A stretch of DNA of 64,000 bases, from the NCBI RefSeq assembly GCF_004683965.1, contig NZ_CP038436.1, positions 2,294,001-2,358,000 on the forward strand. Reading direction: 5' to 3'. The stretch's first letter is position 1, and every line of letters begins with the position of its first letter. The translations under genes were made by a program, and so were the position numbers. This DNA is from Nocardioides seonyuensis (GTDB lineage Bacteria > Actinomycetota > Actinomycetes > Propionibacteriales > Nocardioidaceae). This document shows, one piece after another, positions 27,404 through 36,641 of the stretch. The notes beneath the pieces are model-generated. The model was not told where the DNA came from. It made no database searches and saw only the letters and a program-made list of their open reading frames with translations.

Positions 27404-28405
27404 GTGCCTCGCCTACGTCGTACCTCACCCGACCAGCCGGGATGGACCAGACGCCGCGCCGGCAAGGGCTTCGTCTACCTCGACGAGCACGGTGCGCGCC
27501 TCACCGGCGAGGACGCCCAGCGCTGCAAGGACCTCGTCATCCCCCCAGCGTGGCAGGACGTGTGGATCACCCCCCACGCCAACGGGCACCTCCAGGCCGT
27601 CGGCACCGACGACGCCGGCCGTCGGCAGTACCTCTACCACCCGCAGTGGCGCTCCAGCCGCGACGCTGCGAAGTTCGAGCGCATCATCGACTTCGGCAAG
27701 GCGATGTCCCGGGCGCGGGAGAAGGTGATGACCGACCTCGGCGCCGAGGGGATGAGCCTGGAGCGGGCCTGTGCGGTCGCGGTGCGGCTGCTCGACCTCG
27801 GCTACTTCCGCATCGGCAACGACGTCTACACCGACACCCACGGGTCCTTCGGGCTGACGACCCTGCTCCGCGAGCACGTGAGCAAGCGGGCGGGGAAGCT
27901 CAGGTTCTGCTTCGTCGGGAAGTCCGGCATCGAGCACTGCATCGACATCGACGACCCGACCGTCATCGAGGCGCTCGACATCATGCGCCGGCGCCGCGGC
28001 GGCGGCGACGTCCTGCTGGCGTGGAAGGACGGACGCCAGTGGCGCAGCCTGAGCCCCGTGCAGGTCAACGACTACATCCGCGACACGACCGGCGTCGAGG
28101 CGACCGCCAAGGACTTCCGCACCTGGCACGCCACCGTCATCGCCGCCGCTGCGCTGGCCGACACCAAGGAGCCCGGTCAGTCGAAGGCGTCCCGCAAGCG
28201 CGCGATCGCGGCCACGATGCGTGAGGTCTCCGAGTTCCTCGGCAACACCCCGGCGCTGGCGCGGTCGGCGTACGTCGACCCGCGCGTCGTCGAGGCCTAC
28301 GAGAAGGGTCGGACCATCGGGACCGCCGTGCGCCGCAGCTACGACACCGACGACCAGCGGCAGGCCGCCCTCGAGCGCGCGGTCCTGCGACTGCTGCGCT
28401 CCTGA
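27404..28405 (+). CDS. DNA topoisomerase IB (poxvirus-type)
   Basis: Relaxes supercoils through a 3'-phosphotyrosyl intermediate. 333 residues, the compact bacterial form. Recognisable segments: GKGFVYLDEHGARL, IPPAWQDVWI, LLDLGYFRIGNDVY, FVGKSGIEH, the active-site KDFRTWHATV helix and the C-terminal NTPALARSAYVDPRVV containing the catalytic Tyr. The GTG start follows a TAGTCT box by six bases. It has no operon partner. Confidence 0.93.
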   Translation: MPRLRRTSPDQPGWTRRRAGKGFVYLDEHGARLTGEDAQRCKDLVIPPAWQDVWITPHANGHLQAVGTDDAGRRQYLYHPQWRSSRDAAKFERIIDFGKAMSRAREKVMTDLGAEGMSLERACAVAVRLLDLGYFRIGNDVYTDTHGSFGLTTLLREHVSKRAGKLRFCFVGKSGIEHCIDIDDPTVIEALDIMRRRRGGGDVLLAWKDGRQWRSLSPVQVNDYIRDTTGVEATAKDFRTWHATVIAAAALADTKEPGQSKASRKRAIAATMREVSEFLGNTPALARSAYVDPRVVEAYEKGRTIGTAVRRSYDTDDQRQAALERAVLRLLRS

Positions 28406-28424
28406 GGGGGTGGCCTGCCGGGCG

Positions 28425-28463
28425 ACTCGCGAGCGCATCGAGCGAAGGTCGCCATTCGCGAGT
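28425..28463. repeat. Inverted repeat after topoisomerase IB
   Basis: ACTCGCGA (28425-28432) and TCGCGAGT (28456-28463) pair perfectly; an alternative GGCGAC/GTCGCC pairing overlaps. Could terminate the topoisomerase transcript; no T-tract. Confidence 0.4.
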
Positions 28464-28519
28464 GGCCGATCGCTGTCGTGCTCCAGACTGGCGGCTGAAT
28501 CGGGGCAAGGGGGATCGGT

Positions 28520-29314
28520 ATGAGGGTGGCCGCCGTGTCGGCTCGGATCGCTGGCTCCATCCTGGGGACGCTTATCCTCGTTCCGGGCACGGTGCTGTGT
28601 CTGCTCGACATGGGTGTGGCGGGTTCATGGAAGTGGTTCCCGGCCTGCCTCGTGCTGGTCGCCGGTCTGGCGGGGTGCCTCGCAGCCGCGCTGTGGTGGC
28701 GCAGACGACGCATGCGCTTGGTGGCAGCGTGCACCGCGTTCATATGGGCAGTCGTGGCGCTGGGTGTTGCCTACTCGCCAGCCGTCGCGACGCGGACCGA
28801 GATCCGGGCAGCCTTTGACCGTGTGCACTATGACCAGGCGCTCGTCGATCCGTACGTCGATGAGCTCGGTGGAACCTGGTGCGGAGCCGGCTTCACCGAC
28901 TTCGGGGGATGCCCTTGGTTGTTGGTGGACTACTTGGTTGACGAAGGACAGGGCATGGAAGTGGTTCGTGCCCTGGAGGACGCCGGGTTCGAGATGGTCG
29001 GGGAGCCTCAGCGGCGACCGCTCGAGGACGTCGACCTCCCCGGGTCGGGGTTGAGCGCGATGGGGTCCAGATACTGGCTCAAGGGCAACGGGATGCGGCT
29101 CGAGGTGACCGTCATCAGCGAGCGGGCAGTCGCCGTCGCCCTGCCCGTCGGCGGCGAGGAGGGCATCACGACATACGTCTCCCCGGCCACAGAGCGAGTC
29201 AGCGTGGAGATGAGCGACGCGAAGAACGCCGAGCGACTTGGCGGCTCCGACGACCTCGGCTTCTGGACACCCGATGCAGGGCTCTCCGACGTGGAGCCGC
29301 CTCCCGGTTGGTGA
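28520..29314 (+). CDS. Membrane-anchored hypothetical protein
   Basis: 264 residues: three N-terminal hydrophobic segments (about 8-30, 40-58, 68-88) and a soluble C-terminal half with two Cys pairs candidates (WCGAGF, GGCPWLLVDY). No family recognised. A good ribosome site (AAGGGGG) precedes the ATG. Codon use is visibly softer than in flanking core genes (many third-position A/T), which suggests recent acquisition together with the adjacent DUF222 gene. Confidence 0.7.
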   Translation: MRVAAVSARIAGSILGTLILVPGTVLCLLDMGVAGSWKWFPACLVLVAGLAGCLAAALWWRRRRMRLVAACTAFIWAVVALGVAYSPAVATRTEIRAAFDRVHYDQALVDPYVDELGGTWCGAGFTDFGGCPWLLVDYLVDEGQGMEVVRALEDAGFEMVGEPQRRPLEDVDLPGSGLSAMGSRYWLKGNGMRLEVTVISERAVAVALPVGGEEGITTYVSPATERVSVEMSDAKNAERLGGSDDLGFWTPDAGLSDVEPPPGW

Positions 29315-29477
29315 GGCCTGGTAGCCGCACTTGCAGTTCTCGCAACGGCTTCTTGACGTCGGCAGATCGGGCATGGGCGCTGCTCCAGTAGGGCACACGC
29401 ATGGGATGGAGGTGAGTCGTTCCTGAGGTCGAACTCGTTGTCCACATCGTGGCTGAAGGTCGGTCTTCAGGGGCTCG

Positions 29478-29488
29478 GTGTCGGTGGT
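29478..29488 (+). promoter_or_regulatory. Box shared by both DUF222/HNH genes
   Basis: GTGTCGGTGGT ends 18 bases before ATG 29507; the same 11-mer ends 18 bases before the second DUF222 gene's ATG (52417, minus strand). GGTTG and TATT also recur between box and start in both. Confidence 0.5.
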
Positions 29489-29506
29489 CTCCGGTTGTAT
29501 TGAGAC

Positions 29507-30871
29507 ATGACCTCCTCCACCACCAGCGCCGGCCCGGTGCCGGCGCGTCCGGTGCTGGAGGGGTTGAGCAGCAGCCAGCTGTTGACTCACGCGAGCGAGA
29601 TCGAGCAGCTGTCGCGGCACGTCGAGGTGGCCCGCCTGGAGGTCGCGCTGGAGTGGGCGATCGCCCACCCGGTTGTGGTCGAGACGTCGTCGTCGGTGCT
29701 GGAGGCTCCTGACCAGCTTGGCGGGGTGGGGACTCCGCAGGTGGCTGCGTTCGCGACCGACACCCTCGCGGTAGCGATGTCGGTGCCGTCGGTGGCTGCC
29801 TCGCACCTGGTTGCTGATGTGTTGGACCTGTCGTTCCGGCTCCCGCTGCTGTGGGACCTGACCCGTGCGCTGCGGATCCCTGCGTCGCGTGCGCGTCGGG
29901 TGGCGGCCGCGACGCGTGAGCTCTCGGTCGAGGGGGCGGAGTGGGTGGACCGCCAGGTTGTTGCGGTGGCCGGTCGGGTGTCGACCGCGCAGTTGGACCG
30001 GATCGTCGCCCACGCCGTCGCCCAGTTCGACCCCGACGCCTTGAAGGACCGCGAGGCTCGCGCCCGTGACACCTGGGGTGTCGACCTCGACCACCCCACA
30101 TCCGGTGACTACGCGGGCACGTCCACCCTGACTGCGCGCGGCGACTCCCTGGACCTGGCCCGTTTCCACGACGTCGTCAACGCCGAGGCCGACACCTTGT
30201 CTGCCCTAGGTGACACCGACAGCCTTGGGCAGCGGCAGGCCAAGGCGCTGGGCGTGATCGCGGCCCAGCAGGCCGCGCTCGACCTCACCGGCCTCCTCGG
30301 CGGCGAGCAGCCCGACGCAGAGCCCTCGCACTGTGAGCGCGTAGCCGTTCGGGCCAGGGCGCTGACCCGGTCCCAGGCCAAGGTGAAGCTTCACCTGCAC
30401 GCTTCCCTGCCCGACCTCCTCACCCGTGATCACGACGACTTGGTCGGCACTGCTGACACCCTCGGCCCCGCCACGCTAGCGAGGATCCGGGAGTGGGTTG
30501 GCCATGCCCGCGTCACGGTCGTCCCGGTCCTCCACGTCGCCGCCGACGACTCCTGGACCGTCGACCGGCACGACCCTCCGCCCCGGATGGCCGAGATGGT
30601 CCGTCTGCGCGACGAGACGTGCGTCTTCCCGCGCTGCGGCCGCCACGCCCGAGGCTGCGACCTCGACCACATCGATCCCTATGACACCGGCCCGCCAGAC
30701 GACGCCGGGCCTACCACCCCGGCCAACCTCGCACCCTTGTGCAGGCGCCACCACCGAGCCAAGACCTCCGGCGCCTGGTCCTACCAACGCCTCGCACCCG
30801 GCACCTACCTGTGGACCGGGCCCGCCGGCATCACCACCCTCGTCACCCCTGACGACGTCACCGACCTCTGA
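29507..30871 (+). CDS. DUF222 / HNH endonuclease-signature protein (13E12-type), copy 1
   Basis: 454 residues: a long helical DUF222 region (1 to about 330) and a C-terminal HNH motif, CVFPRCGRHARGCDLDHIDPY ... NLAPLCRRHHRAK, with the zinc-type Cys and metal-binding His residues present. Such genes are multicopy in actinobacteria (13E12 family of Mycobacterium) and are thought to be mobile or nuclease-like, but no function is established. Paralogous to 51017-52417 (same WAIAHPVV, DLDHI, TYLWTGPAGIT-type segments) and shares an upstream box with it. Confidence 0.88.
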   Translation: MTSSTTSAGPVPARPVLEGLSSSQLLTHASEIEQLSRHVEVARLEVALEWAIAHPVVVETSSSVLEAPDQLGGVGTPQVAAFATDTLAVAMSVPSVAASHLVADVLDLSFRLPLLWDLTRALRIPASRARRVAAATRELSVEGAEWVDRQVVAVAGRVSTAQLDRIVAHAVAQFDPDALKDREARARDTWGVDLDHPTSGDYAGTSTLTARGDSLDLARFHDVVNAEADTLSALGDTDSLGQRQAKALGVIAAQQAALDLTGLLGGEQPDAEPSHCERVAVRARALTRSQAKVKLHLHASLPDLLTRDHDDLVGTADTLGPATLARIREWVGHARVTVVPVLHVAADDSWTVDRHDPPPRMAEMVRLRDETCVFPRCGRHARGCDLDHIDPYDTGPPDDAGPTTPANLAPLCRRHHRAKTSGAWSYQRLAPGTYLWTGPAGITTLVTPDDVTDL

Positions 30872-30982
30872 CCCGGTTTCAGCCCGCCGTCACGATGCGG
30901 GAATGTCGTGTCCCCAGTGATGTGACCGGATGCATGGGGACCTACTCGTCGCGCATCGCGGCAGATGCGGTCGTGGTTGGCG

Positions 30983-31327
30983 CTAGGAAGTCCGTGCCGT
31001 CGAGGAGTACGAAACCGCTGCGAGACAAGCCAGGACCGCAGCCAGAATGAAGCCAACACCGACGCTGAAGATCGCCAGCAATCCGAGGACTCCGAGGATG
31101 ACCGTTGCCGCGATAGCGGAGAGCCGGCCAACTCCCGGGCCGAGCGCCAGAGCCGATGCCAACGCGGCGAATGTGCCGATCAGCATGATCATGACCCAAG
31201 GGAAGACGCTCCAGAAGGAGTTGTTGCCTTCCTGCAGGATGACAACCACATAGACAGCCGTCGTGAGCGCGGCGATAGCCGCGCTGGCCGATGCCGACGC
31301 GCGCCGGACACCGTGGAGTGGCTCCAT
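30983..31327 (-). CDS. Small multipass membrane protein, unknown
   Basis: 114 residues with about three or four hydrophobic helices (IAALTTAVYVVVILQ, VFPWVMIMLIGTFAALA, LSAIAATVILGVLGLL, ILAAVLACLAAV) and no recognised motif. ATG 31327 lies seven bases after TAGCGT (31340-31335), so a leaderless start is preferred over GTG 31351. Softer codon use resembles the gene at 28520. Confidence 0.6.
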   Translation of the reverse strand: MEPLHGVRRASASASAAIAALTTAVYVVVILQEGNNSFWSVFPWVMIMLIGTFAALASALALGPGVGRLSAIAATVILGVLGLLAIFSVGVGFILAAVLACLAAVSYSSTARTS

Positions 31328-31446
31328 CCGAAAGACGCTACTCCCGTGCACGCGCTTCGCGTACCTCTGTCTGCCGCGGACTCATCTCGGCATGAGAGTG
31401 CGTTGCTCGTGGGCCTCGCACACTTGAGAATTGGGAGACAGCGGCC

Positions 31447-32650
<1,204 letters not shown>

Positions 32651-32710
32651 GGCACCCACGATCGCCCCCCTCGAATCGGGGCGACGGCGGCGGACAGTGA
32701 AGGAGAAGCA

Positions 32711-32956
32711 GTGGCCAACCCGCCAGCGCCACGGCACAACTCGCGGGCGGTGCGCGCGCTCGCCCTCGTCGCAGCGCTCGTCCTGCTCCTCCTCGGTGCC
32801 GTCCTGCTGTGGCAGGGCAGCACCGGGTTCATCGACGAGGCGGCCTCGAGCGAGATGTCCGGTGGCGACACGTTGGTCGACCTGCTGGTCGTCGCCGCGG
32901 GCGCTGGCAGCCTCGTCCTCGCGCTCGTCGCAGCCCGGGTCGCCGAGGTCATCTGA
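32711..32956 (+). CDS. Small two-helix membrane protein
   Basis: 81 residues: N-terminal basic stretch, helix 1 ALALVAALVLLLLGAVLLW, an acidic loop (FIDEAASSEMSGGD), helix 2 LLVVAAGAGSLVLALVAARVA. GTG 32711 has AAGGAG six bases upstream. Its stop overlaps the GNAT start by one base (TGATG). No family recognised; probably cotranscribed with the acetyltransferase. Confidence 0.7.
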   Translation: MANPPAPRHNSRAVRALALVAALVLLLLGAVLLWQGSTGFIDEAASSEMSGGDTLVDLLVVAAGAGSLVLALVAARVAEVI

Positions 32957-33432
32957 TGGAGCTCACCATCGAAAGGGTCGCCCTCACCCATCCCGAGGTC
33001 ACGCCTCTGGTCGAGGCCGTGCAGGGGTTCTACGTGGAGCGGTACGGCACCCCCGACGAGGCGCCCATCGACCCCACCGAGTTCGAGGACCCGGTCGGGC
33101 AGTTCTACCTCGGCCGCCTCGACGGACGTCCGGTCGCGACCGGCGCCTGGCGACGCAGCACGGTCGTCGCCCTGGGTGGCGGTCGCAGCGCCGAGGTGAA
33201 GCGGATGTACGTCGCCCCGGCGGCGCAGGGCCTCGGTGTCGCCCGACGGATGCTCGCCCACATCGAGGAGACCGCGGCGGCCGCCGGCATCGACGTACTC
33301 GTGCTGGAGACCGGCCTCCGGCAGCACGAGGCGATCTCGCTCTACGCCTCCTCGGGCTTCGAGCCCATCCCGGGCTTCGGCTACTACCGCGGCTCCGAGC
33401 TCAGCAGGTGCTTCGGCAAACGTCTATCGTGA
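32956..33432 (+). CDS. GNAT-family N-acetyltransferase
   Basis: 158 residues. The acetyl-CoA-binding motif A is VKRMYVAPAAQGLGVARRML (Q-x-x-G-x-A/G type), followed by the motif-B strand DVLVLETGLRQHEAISLYASSGF. The ATG shares its A with the upstream stop, indicating coupling. Substrate unknown; C-terminal YYRGSELSRCFGKRL resembles general amine or antibiotic acetyltransferases without pointing to one. Confidence 0.85.
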   Translation: MELTIERVALTHPEVTPLVEAVQGFYVERYGTPDEAPIDPTEFEDPVGQFYLGRLDGRPVATGAWRRSTVVALGGGRSAEVKRMYVAPAAQGLGVARRMLAHIEETAAAAGIDVLVLETGLRQHEAISLYASSGFEPIPGFGYYRGSELSRCFGKRLS

Positions 33433-33437
33433 GCCGC

Positions 33438-33809
33438 ATGGAGCGCGGGCTCATGCTCAACGACGCAGACTGCGGCTTCTGCATGCGCACCGGGCGGCTG
33501 GTCCCGCGGCTCGGGGTCGACATCGACGCCTCGACGATCCAGGAGGCCGACCTGACGGCCCTCGGCGTGGACCCTGCTCGCGCAGTGCTCGAGATGCCCT
33601 ACGTGCGCCCGGACGGCGTCGTCGACTACGGCCACCGGGCCTTCGCCTCGATCCTGCGCACCGGTCCGCTGCCCGCGCGCGCGGCCGGTTGGCTGATGAC
33701 GACCCGGGTCGTCGAGCCAGTGGCCATCAGGGCCTATCGATGGGTCGCCCTGAACCGCCACCGGCTGCCCGGCGGCACGGCTGCGTGCTCGCTCGAGGAC
33801 CGTCTCTGA
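33438..33809 (+). CDS. DCC-family thiol-disulfide oxidoreductase-like protein (DUF393)
   Basis: 123 residues with the family-defining Asp-x-x-Cys-x-x-Cys at MLNDADCGFCMRTG and the distal VDYGHRAFASILRTGPLP region. Likely a small thiol redox protein. ATG 33438 follows TATCGT (33425-33430) by seven bases, so it may have its own leaderless promoter inside the GNAT gene; GTG 33429 overlaps the GNAT stop and ATG 33453 is a third candidate. Confidence 0.8.
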   Translation: MERGLMLNDADCGFCMRTGRLVPRLGVDIDASTIQEADLTALGVDPARAVLEMPYVRPDGVVDYGHRAFASILRTGPLPARAAGWLMTTRVVEPVAIRAYRWVALNRHRLPGGTAACSLEDRL

Positions 33810-33830
33810 CCCGTCTCGTGCCGCCCGCCC

Positions 33831-33870
33831 GAACTACGGGTCTGTAGTTCGTTCATTCCCGTGAATGAAC
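33831..33870. promoter_or_regulatory. Two abutting perfect palindromes, probable operators
   Basis: GAACTAC-GGGTCT-GTAGTTC (33831-33850) is followed with no gap by GTTCATTC-CCGT-GAATGAAC (33851-33870). They are AT-richer than the surroundings. The second overlaps TGAATG (33862-33867), which stands 17 bases before TACGGT (33885-33890), a plausible promoter for the gene at 33928. Could also terminate the DCC gene transcript. Confidence 0.5.
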
Positions 33871-33927
33871 CAGTCGGGGCGACCTACGGTCAACGTGCTC
33901 GAGTGACCGCAGGTGAAGGTGGGGACG

Positions 33928-34578
33928 ATGGGACGGCTTGTCCGACGAGGTGTCGGCGTCGCGCTGATGCTGGTGGTGTCGCTCGTCGCGACCCCCGGCA
34001 CCGTCGCTGCGAAGGACGCCGTGCCCGACGCGCGCAAGGCGACGATCGTGACGAGCTCGGCCCCCTACGTCCTGCTGCCCATGGAGGACTACTCCGGCTA
34101 TCAGCCGCAGACCCGGTGCCGTCGCCGCGCCAAGACCGGCGTCCTCGTCCTGGCCGACTGGCTGGTCGCCCGCGGCGGGGGCTACGGCCCCATCAGCCGC
34201 TCGTGCAGCGGGTCGAGCACCAGCGAGCACAAGGAGTCGCGAGCCTTCGACTGGCTCCTCGACGCGAACGACCCGGCCCAGGCGGCAGTCGCGCAGGCCT
34301 TCCTCGACGAGATCCTCGCCCCTGACGACACCGGCCAGCCCCACGCGCTGGCCCGCCGCATGGGGATCATGTACGTCATCTGGGACGACAGGATGTGGGC
34401 GTCGTACGACGGCTTCGAGGAGGAGCGCTACCTCAGCTCGGGCTGCCGCTCGCGCCGCCGCTGCTCGCCGACGCTGCGCCACCGCGACCACGTCCACATC
34501 TCGCTGTCCCGCAAGGGCGCGAAGGGCATGACGTCCTGGTACGCCGCCCAAGGCCTCGTCGTGCCCGTCGCTGGTTGA
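33928..34578 (+). CDS. Secreted M15-like (ARB-07466-type) protein
   Basis: 216 residues with a clear signal peptide (VRRGVGVALMLVVSLVATPGTVAA). The body matches the ARB-07466-like C-terminal domain seen in many actinobacterial secreted proteins: SEHKESRAFDW, MYVIWDDRMWASYDG and the zinc-ligand-like HRDHVHISLS. By analogy to peptidase M15 it may act on cell-wall peptides, but activity is unproven. ATG 33928 is chosen for AAGGTGG five bases upstream. The TGA stop and the last two codons lie inside the palindromic repeat starting at 34568. Confidence 0.8.
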   Translation: MGRLVRRGVGVALMLVVSLVATPGTVAAKDAVPDARKATIVTSSAPYVLLPMEDYSGYQPQTRCRRRAKTGVLVLADWLVARGGGYGPISRSCSGSSTSEHKESRAFDWLLDANDPAQAAVAQAFLDEILAPDDTGQPHALARRMGIMYVIWDDRMWASYDGFEEERYLSSGCRSRRRCSPTLRHRDHVHISLSRKGAKGMTSWYAAQGLVVPVAG

Positions 34579-34645
34579 GGAAGGACGGAGTCCTGTCACG
34601 AAACCAGGTCTCGTGGCGGGCCTGGCGGCCCTCCTCGACCAGCGA
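34568..34645. repeat. Palindromic element pair (copies a1, a2)
   Basis: Two inverted units head to head: 34568-34605 (38 bases, minus orientation, inner stem AGGAC/GTCCT) and 34607-34645 (inner stem GGGCC/GGCCC, outer GGTC/GACC). GGTTGA in the first supplies the stop of the preceding gene. Related copies are at 52475-52558 and 62136-62213. Confidence 0.8.
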
Positions 34646-34651
34646 CGCGGC

Positions 34652-35755
34652 CTACTTGCCCCAGGCGTCGTTCCAGCCGTCGACCTCGCTGGCAGGGCGC
34701 GTGCCGGGGCCCGCGTAGACGGCCGAGGGGCGGATGAGGCGCCCGGTCATCTTCTGCTCGAGGATGTGGGCCGACCAGCCGCCGGTGCGTGCGCAGGTGA
34801 ACATCGAGGTGAACATCGGGGCCGGCACGTCGGCGAAGTCGAGGACGATCGCCGCCCAGAACTCCACGTTGGTCTCGAGGACGCGGTCGGGCCGGCGCTC
34901 GCGCAGCTCGGCGAGGGCGGCCTTCTCGAGCGCCTCGGCCACCTCGTAGCGCGGGGCGTCGAGCTCCTTGGCGGTACGGCGGAGCACGCGCGCACGCGGG
35001 TCCTCGGCGCGGTAGACGCGGTGACCGAAGCCCATCAGCCGCTCGCCGCGGTCGAGGAGGCCCTTGACGTAGCCCTCGGCGTCACCGGACTTCTCGACGT
35101 CGGAGATCATGCCGAGCACGCGTGACGGGGCGCCGCCGTGGAGGGGGCCCGACATCGCGCCGATGGCACCCGAGAAGGCGGCGGCCACGTCGGCGCCGGT
35201 CGAGGTGATGACGCGCGCGGTGAAGGTGGAGGCGTTCATGCCGTGCTCGGCAGCCGAGGACCAGTAGGCGTCGATGGCGTGCGCGTGCTTCGGGTCGGCC
35301 TCGCCGTGCCAGCGGATCAGGAACTTCTCGGCCAGCGTCTTGCCGGCGTCGACCTCGGCCTGGGGCACGACGGGCTTGCCGAGGCCGCGCGCCGACTGGG
35401 CGGCGTACGACAGCACCATCACCGCGACGCGCGAGAGGTCCAGGCGCGCCTGCTCGTCGGAGATGTCGTAGGTCTGGCCCATGCCCAGCATCGGCGCGAG
35501 CATCGCGACCGAGGCCTGCACGTCGGCGCGCACGTCGCCGGTGTGGATGGCGATGTTGTAGGGCTCGGCCGGTGGGAGCCCGGGGGAGTAGGTGCCGTCG
35601 ACGAGCAGCCCCCACACGTTCTCGAAGGGGACCCGGCCCACGAGGTCCTCGATGTCGACGCCGCGGTAGCGCAGCGAGGAGCCTTCCTTGTCGGGCTCGG
35701 CGATCTGCGTCTCGAACGCGACGACACCTTCGAGCCCGTGGTGAACCTCGGTCAT
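34652..35755 (-). CDS. citA: Citrate synthase, CitA type
   Basis: Condenses acetyl-CoA and oxaloacetate at TCA-cycle entry. 367 residues, the short type found as the second citrate synthase of actinobacteria. Substrate/catalytic histidines His171 (SAAEHGMNAST), His206 (GPLHGGAP) and His245 (GFGHRVY) are present. Where the classic enzyme has catalytic Asp in NVDxxSG, this one reads NVEFWAA (Glu298), which I believe is usual for this subgroup. ATG 35755 has AAAGGAG nine bases upstream, preferred over GTG 35764. Diverges from pdxH. Confidence 0.92.
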   Translation of the reverse strand: MTEVHHGLEGVVAFETQIAEPDKEGSSLRYRGVDIEDLVGRVPFENVWGLLVDGTYSPGLPPAEPYNIAIHTGDVRADVQASVAMLAPMLGMGQTYDISDEQARLDLSRVAVMVLSYAAQSARGLGKPVVPQAEVDAGKTLAEKFLIRWHGEADPKHAHAIDAYWSSAAEHGMNASTFTARVITSTGADVAAAFSGAIGAMSGPLHGGAPSRVLGMISDVEKSGDAEGYVKGLLDRGERLMGFGHRVYRAEDPRARVLRRTAKELDAPRYEVAEALEKAALAELRERRPDRVLETNVEFWAAIVLDFADVPAPMFTSMFTCARTGGWSAHILEQKMTGRLIRPSAVYAGPGTRPASEVDGWNDAWGK

Positions 35756-35865
35756 ACGTGCCACTCCTTTGTGGTGGGTCCCAGCCCCGGAGATGTCACG
35801 GAGCGCCCTTCATTGTGCACCGGTGTCACCGCCCGGGTCTCGGGCGCCCCACCGCCGGGTCGGTC

Positions 35866-35871
35866 TACTCT
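35866..35871 (+). promoter_or_regulatory. -10 box of leaderless pdxH
   Basis: TACTCT seven bases before ATG 35879; no ribosome site is visible between them. Confidence 0.5.
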
Positions 35872-35878
35872 CATCCGC

Positions 35879-36550
35879 ATGGACGGGACAACGGGGGAAG
35901 AGGGGTCGCGCGCCGTCGACTTCGCGGCGCTGCGGGCGGACTATGCGCGGGGCGGCCTCGACGTGCCCGACCTCGCACCCGACCCGTTCGCGATGTTCCG
36001 CCGCTGGCTCGATCAGGCGATCGCGGCAGGCGTGCACGAGCCCAACGCCCTCGTCCTGTCGACGGCATCCGCCCAGGGCGTGCCGTCTTCGCGGATGGTG
36101 CTGCTCAAGGGCCTCTCGGAGCAGGGGTTCGTCTTCTTCACCAACAGCGAGTCGCGCAAGGGCCGCGAGCTCGCAGCCCAGCCGGCCTGTGCCCTGCTGT
36201 TCCCCTGGCACCCCCTGGAGCGGCAGGTGCGGGTCGAGGGCACGGCGACACCGCTCGGCGAGGCCGAGGTGGCGGCCTACTTCGCCAGCCGCCCGCGCGG
36301 CGCCCAGCTGGGGGCATGGGCCTCCCCGCAGTCGCGGCCGGTCGGCTCGCGGGCGGAGCTGGCGGCGGCCTACGCGAAGGTGGAGGAGCGCTTCGCCGGC
36401 ACCGACGTCCCCGTGCCCCCGCAGTGGGGCGGCTACGTCGTCGCGCCGGAGGCCGTGGAGTTCTGGCAGGGGCGGCCGGGGCGGATGCACGACCGGCTGG
36501 TCTACCAGCGGTCGGGGCCGGGCTGGGACGTCGTACGCCTGGCTCCCTGA
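35879..36550 (+). CDS. pdxH: Pyridoxamine/pyridoxine 5'-phosphate oxidase
   Basis: FMN enzyme producing pyridoxal 5'-phosphate. 223 residues with conserved SSRMVLLKG, FFTNSESRKGRELA, LFPWHPLERQVRVEG, the ASPQSRPVGSR segment and the C-terminal substrate-binding GRPGRMHDRLVYQR. PLP made here would serve SerC among others, but adjacency is probably incidental. Start fixed by the TACTCT box and the known N-terminal length. Confidence 0.95.
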   Translation: MDGTTGEEGSRAVDFAALRADYARGGLDVPDLAPDPFAMFRRWLDQAIAAGVHEPNALVLSTASAQGVPSSRMVLLKGLSEQGFVFFTNSESRKGRELAAQPACALLFPWHPLERQVRVEGTATPLGEAEVAAYFASRPRGAQLGAWASPQSRPVGSRAELAAAYAKVEERFAGTDVPVPPQWGGYVVAPEAVEFWQGRPGRMHDRLVYQRSGPGWDVVRLAP

Positions 36551-36602
36551 CCATCACCGCTCGAGACAAACTCGGTGGTGGGAATTCCCTCCAGCCGAAT
36601 AA

Positions 36603-36619
36603 CGTTGCGCACCGCAACG
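36603..36619. promoter_or_regulatory. Palindromic operator before ABC exporter operon
   Basis: CGTTGCG-CAC-CGCAACG, a perfect 7-bp inverted repeat 22 bases before ATG 36642, overlapping a TAACGT -10-like hexamer (36600-36605). Suits a MarR- or TetR-type repressor. Confidence 0.45.
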
Positions 36620-36641
36620 ATCCGGACCGGGGGACCCCTGC

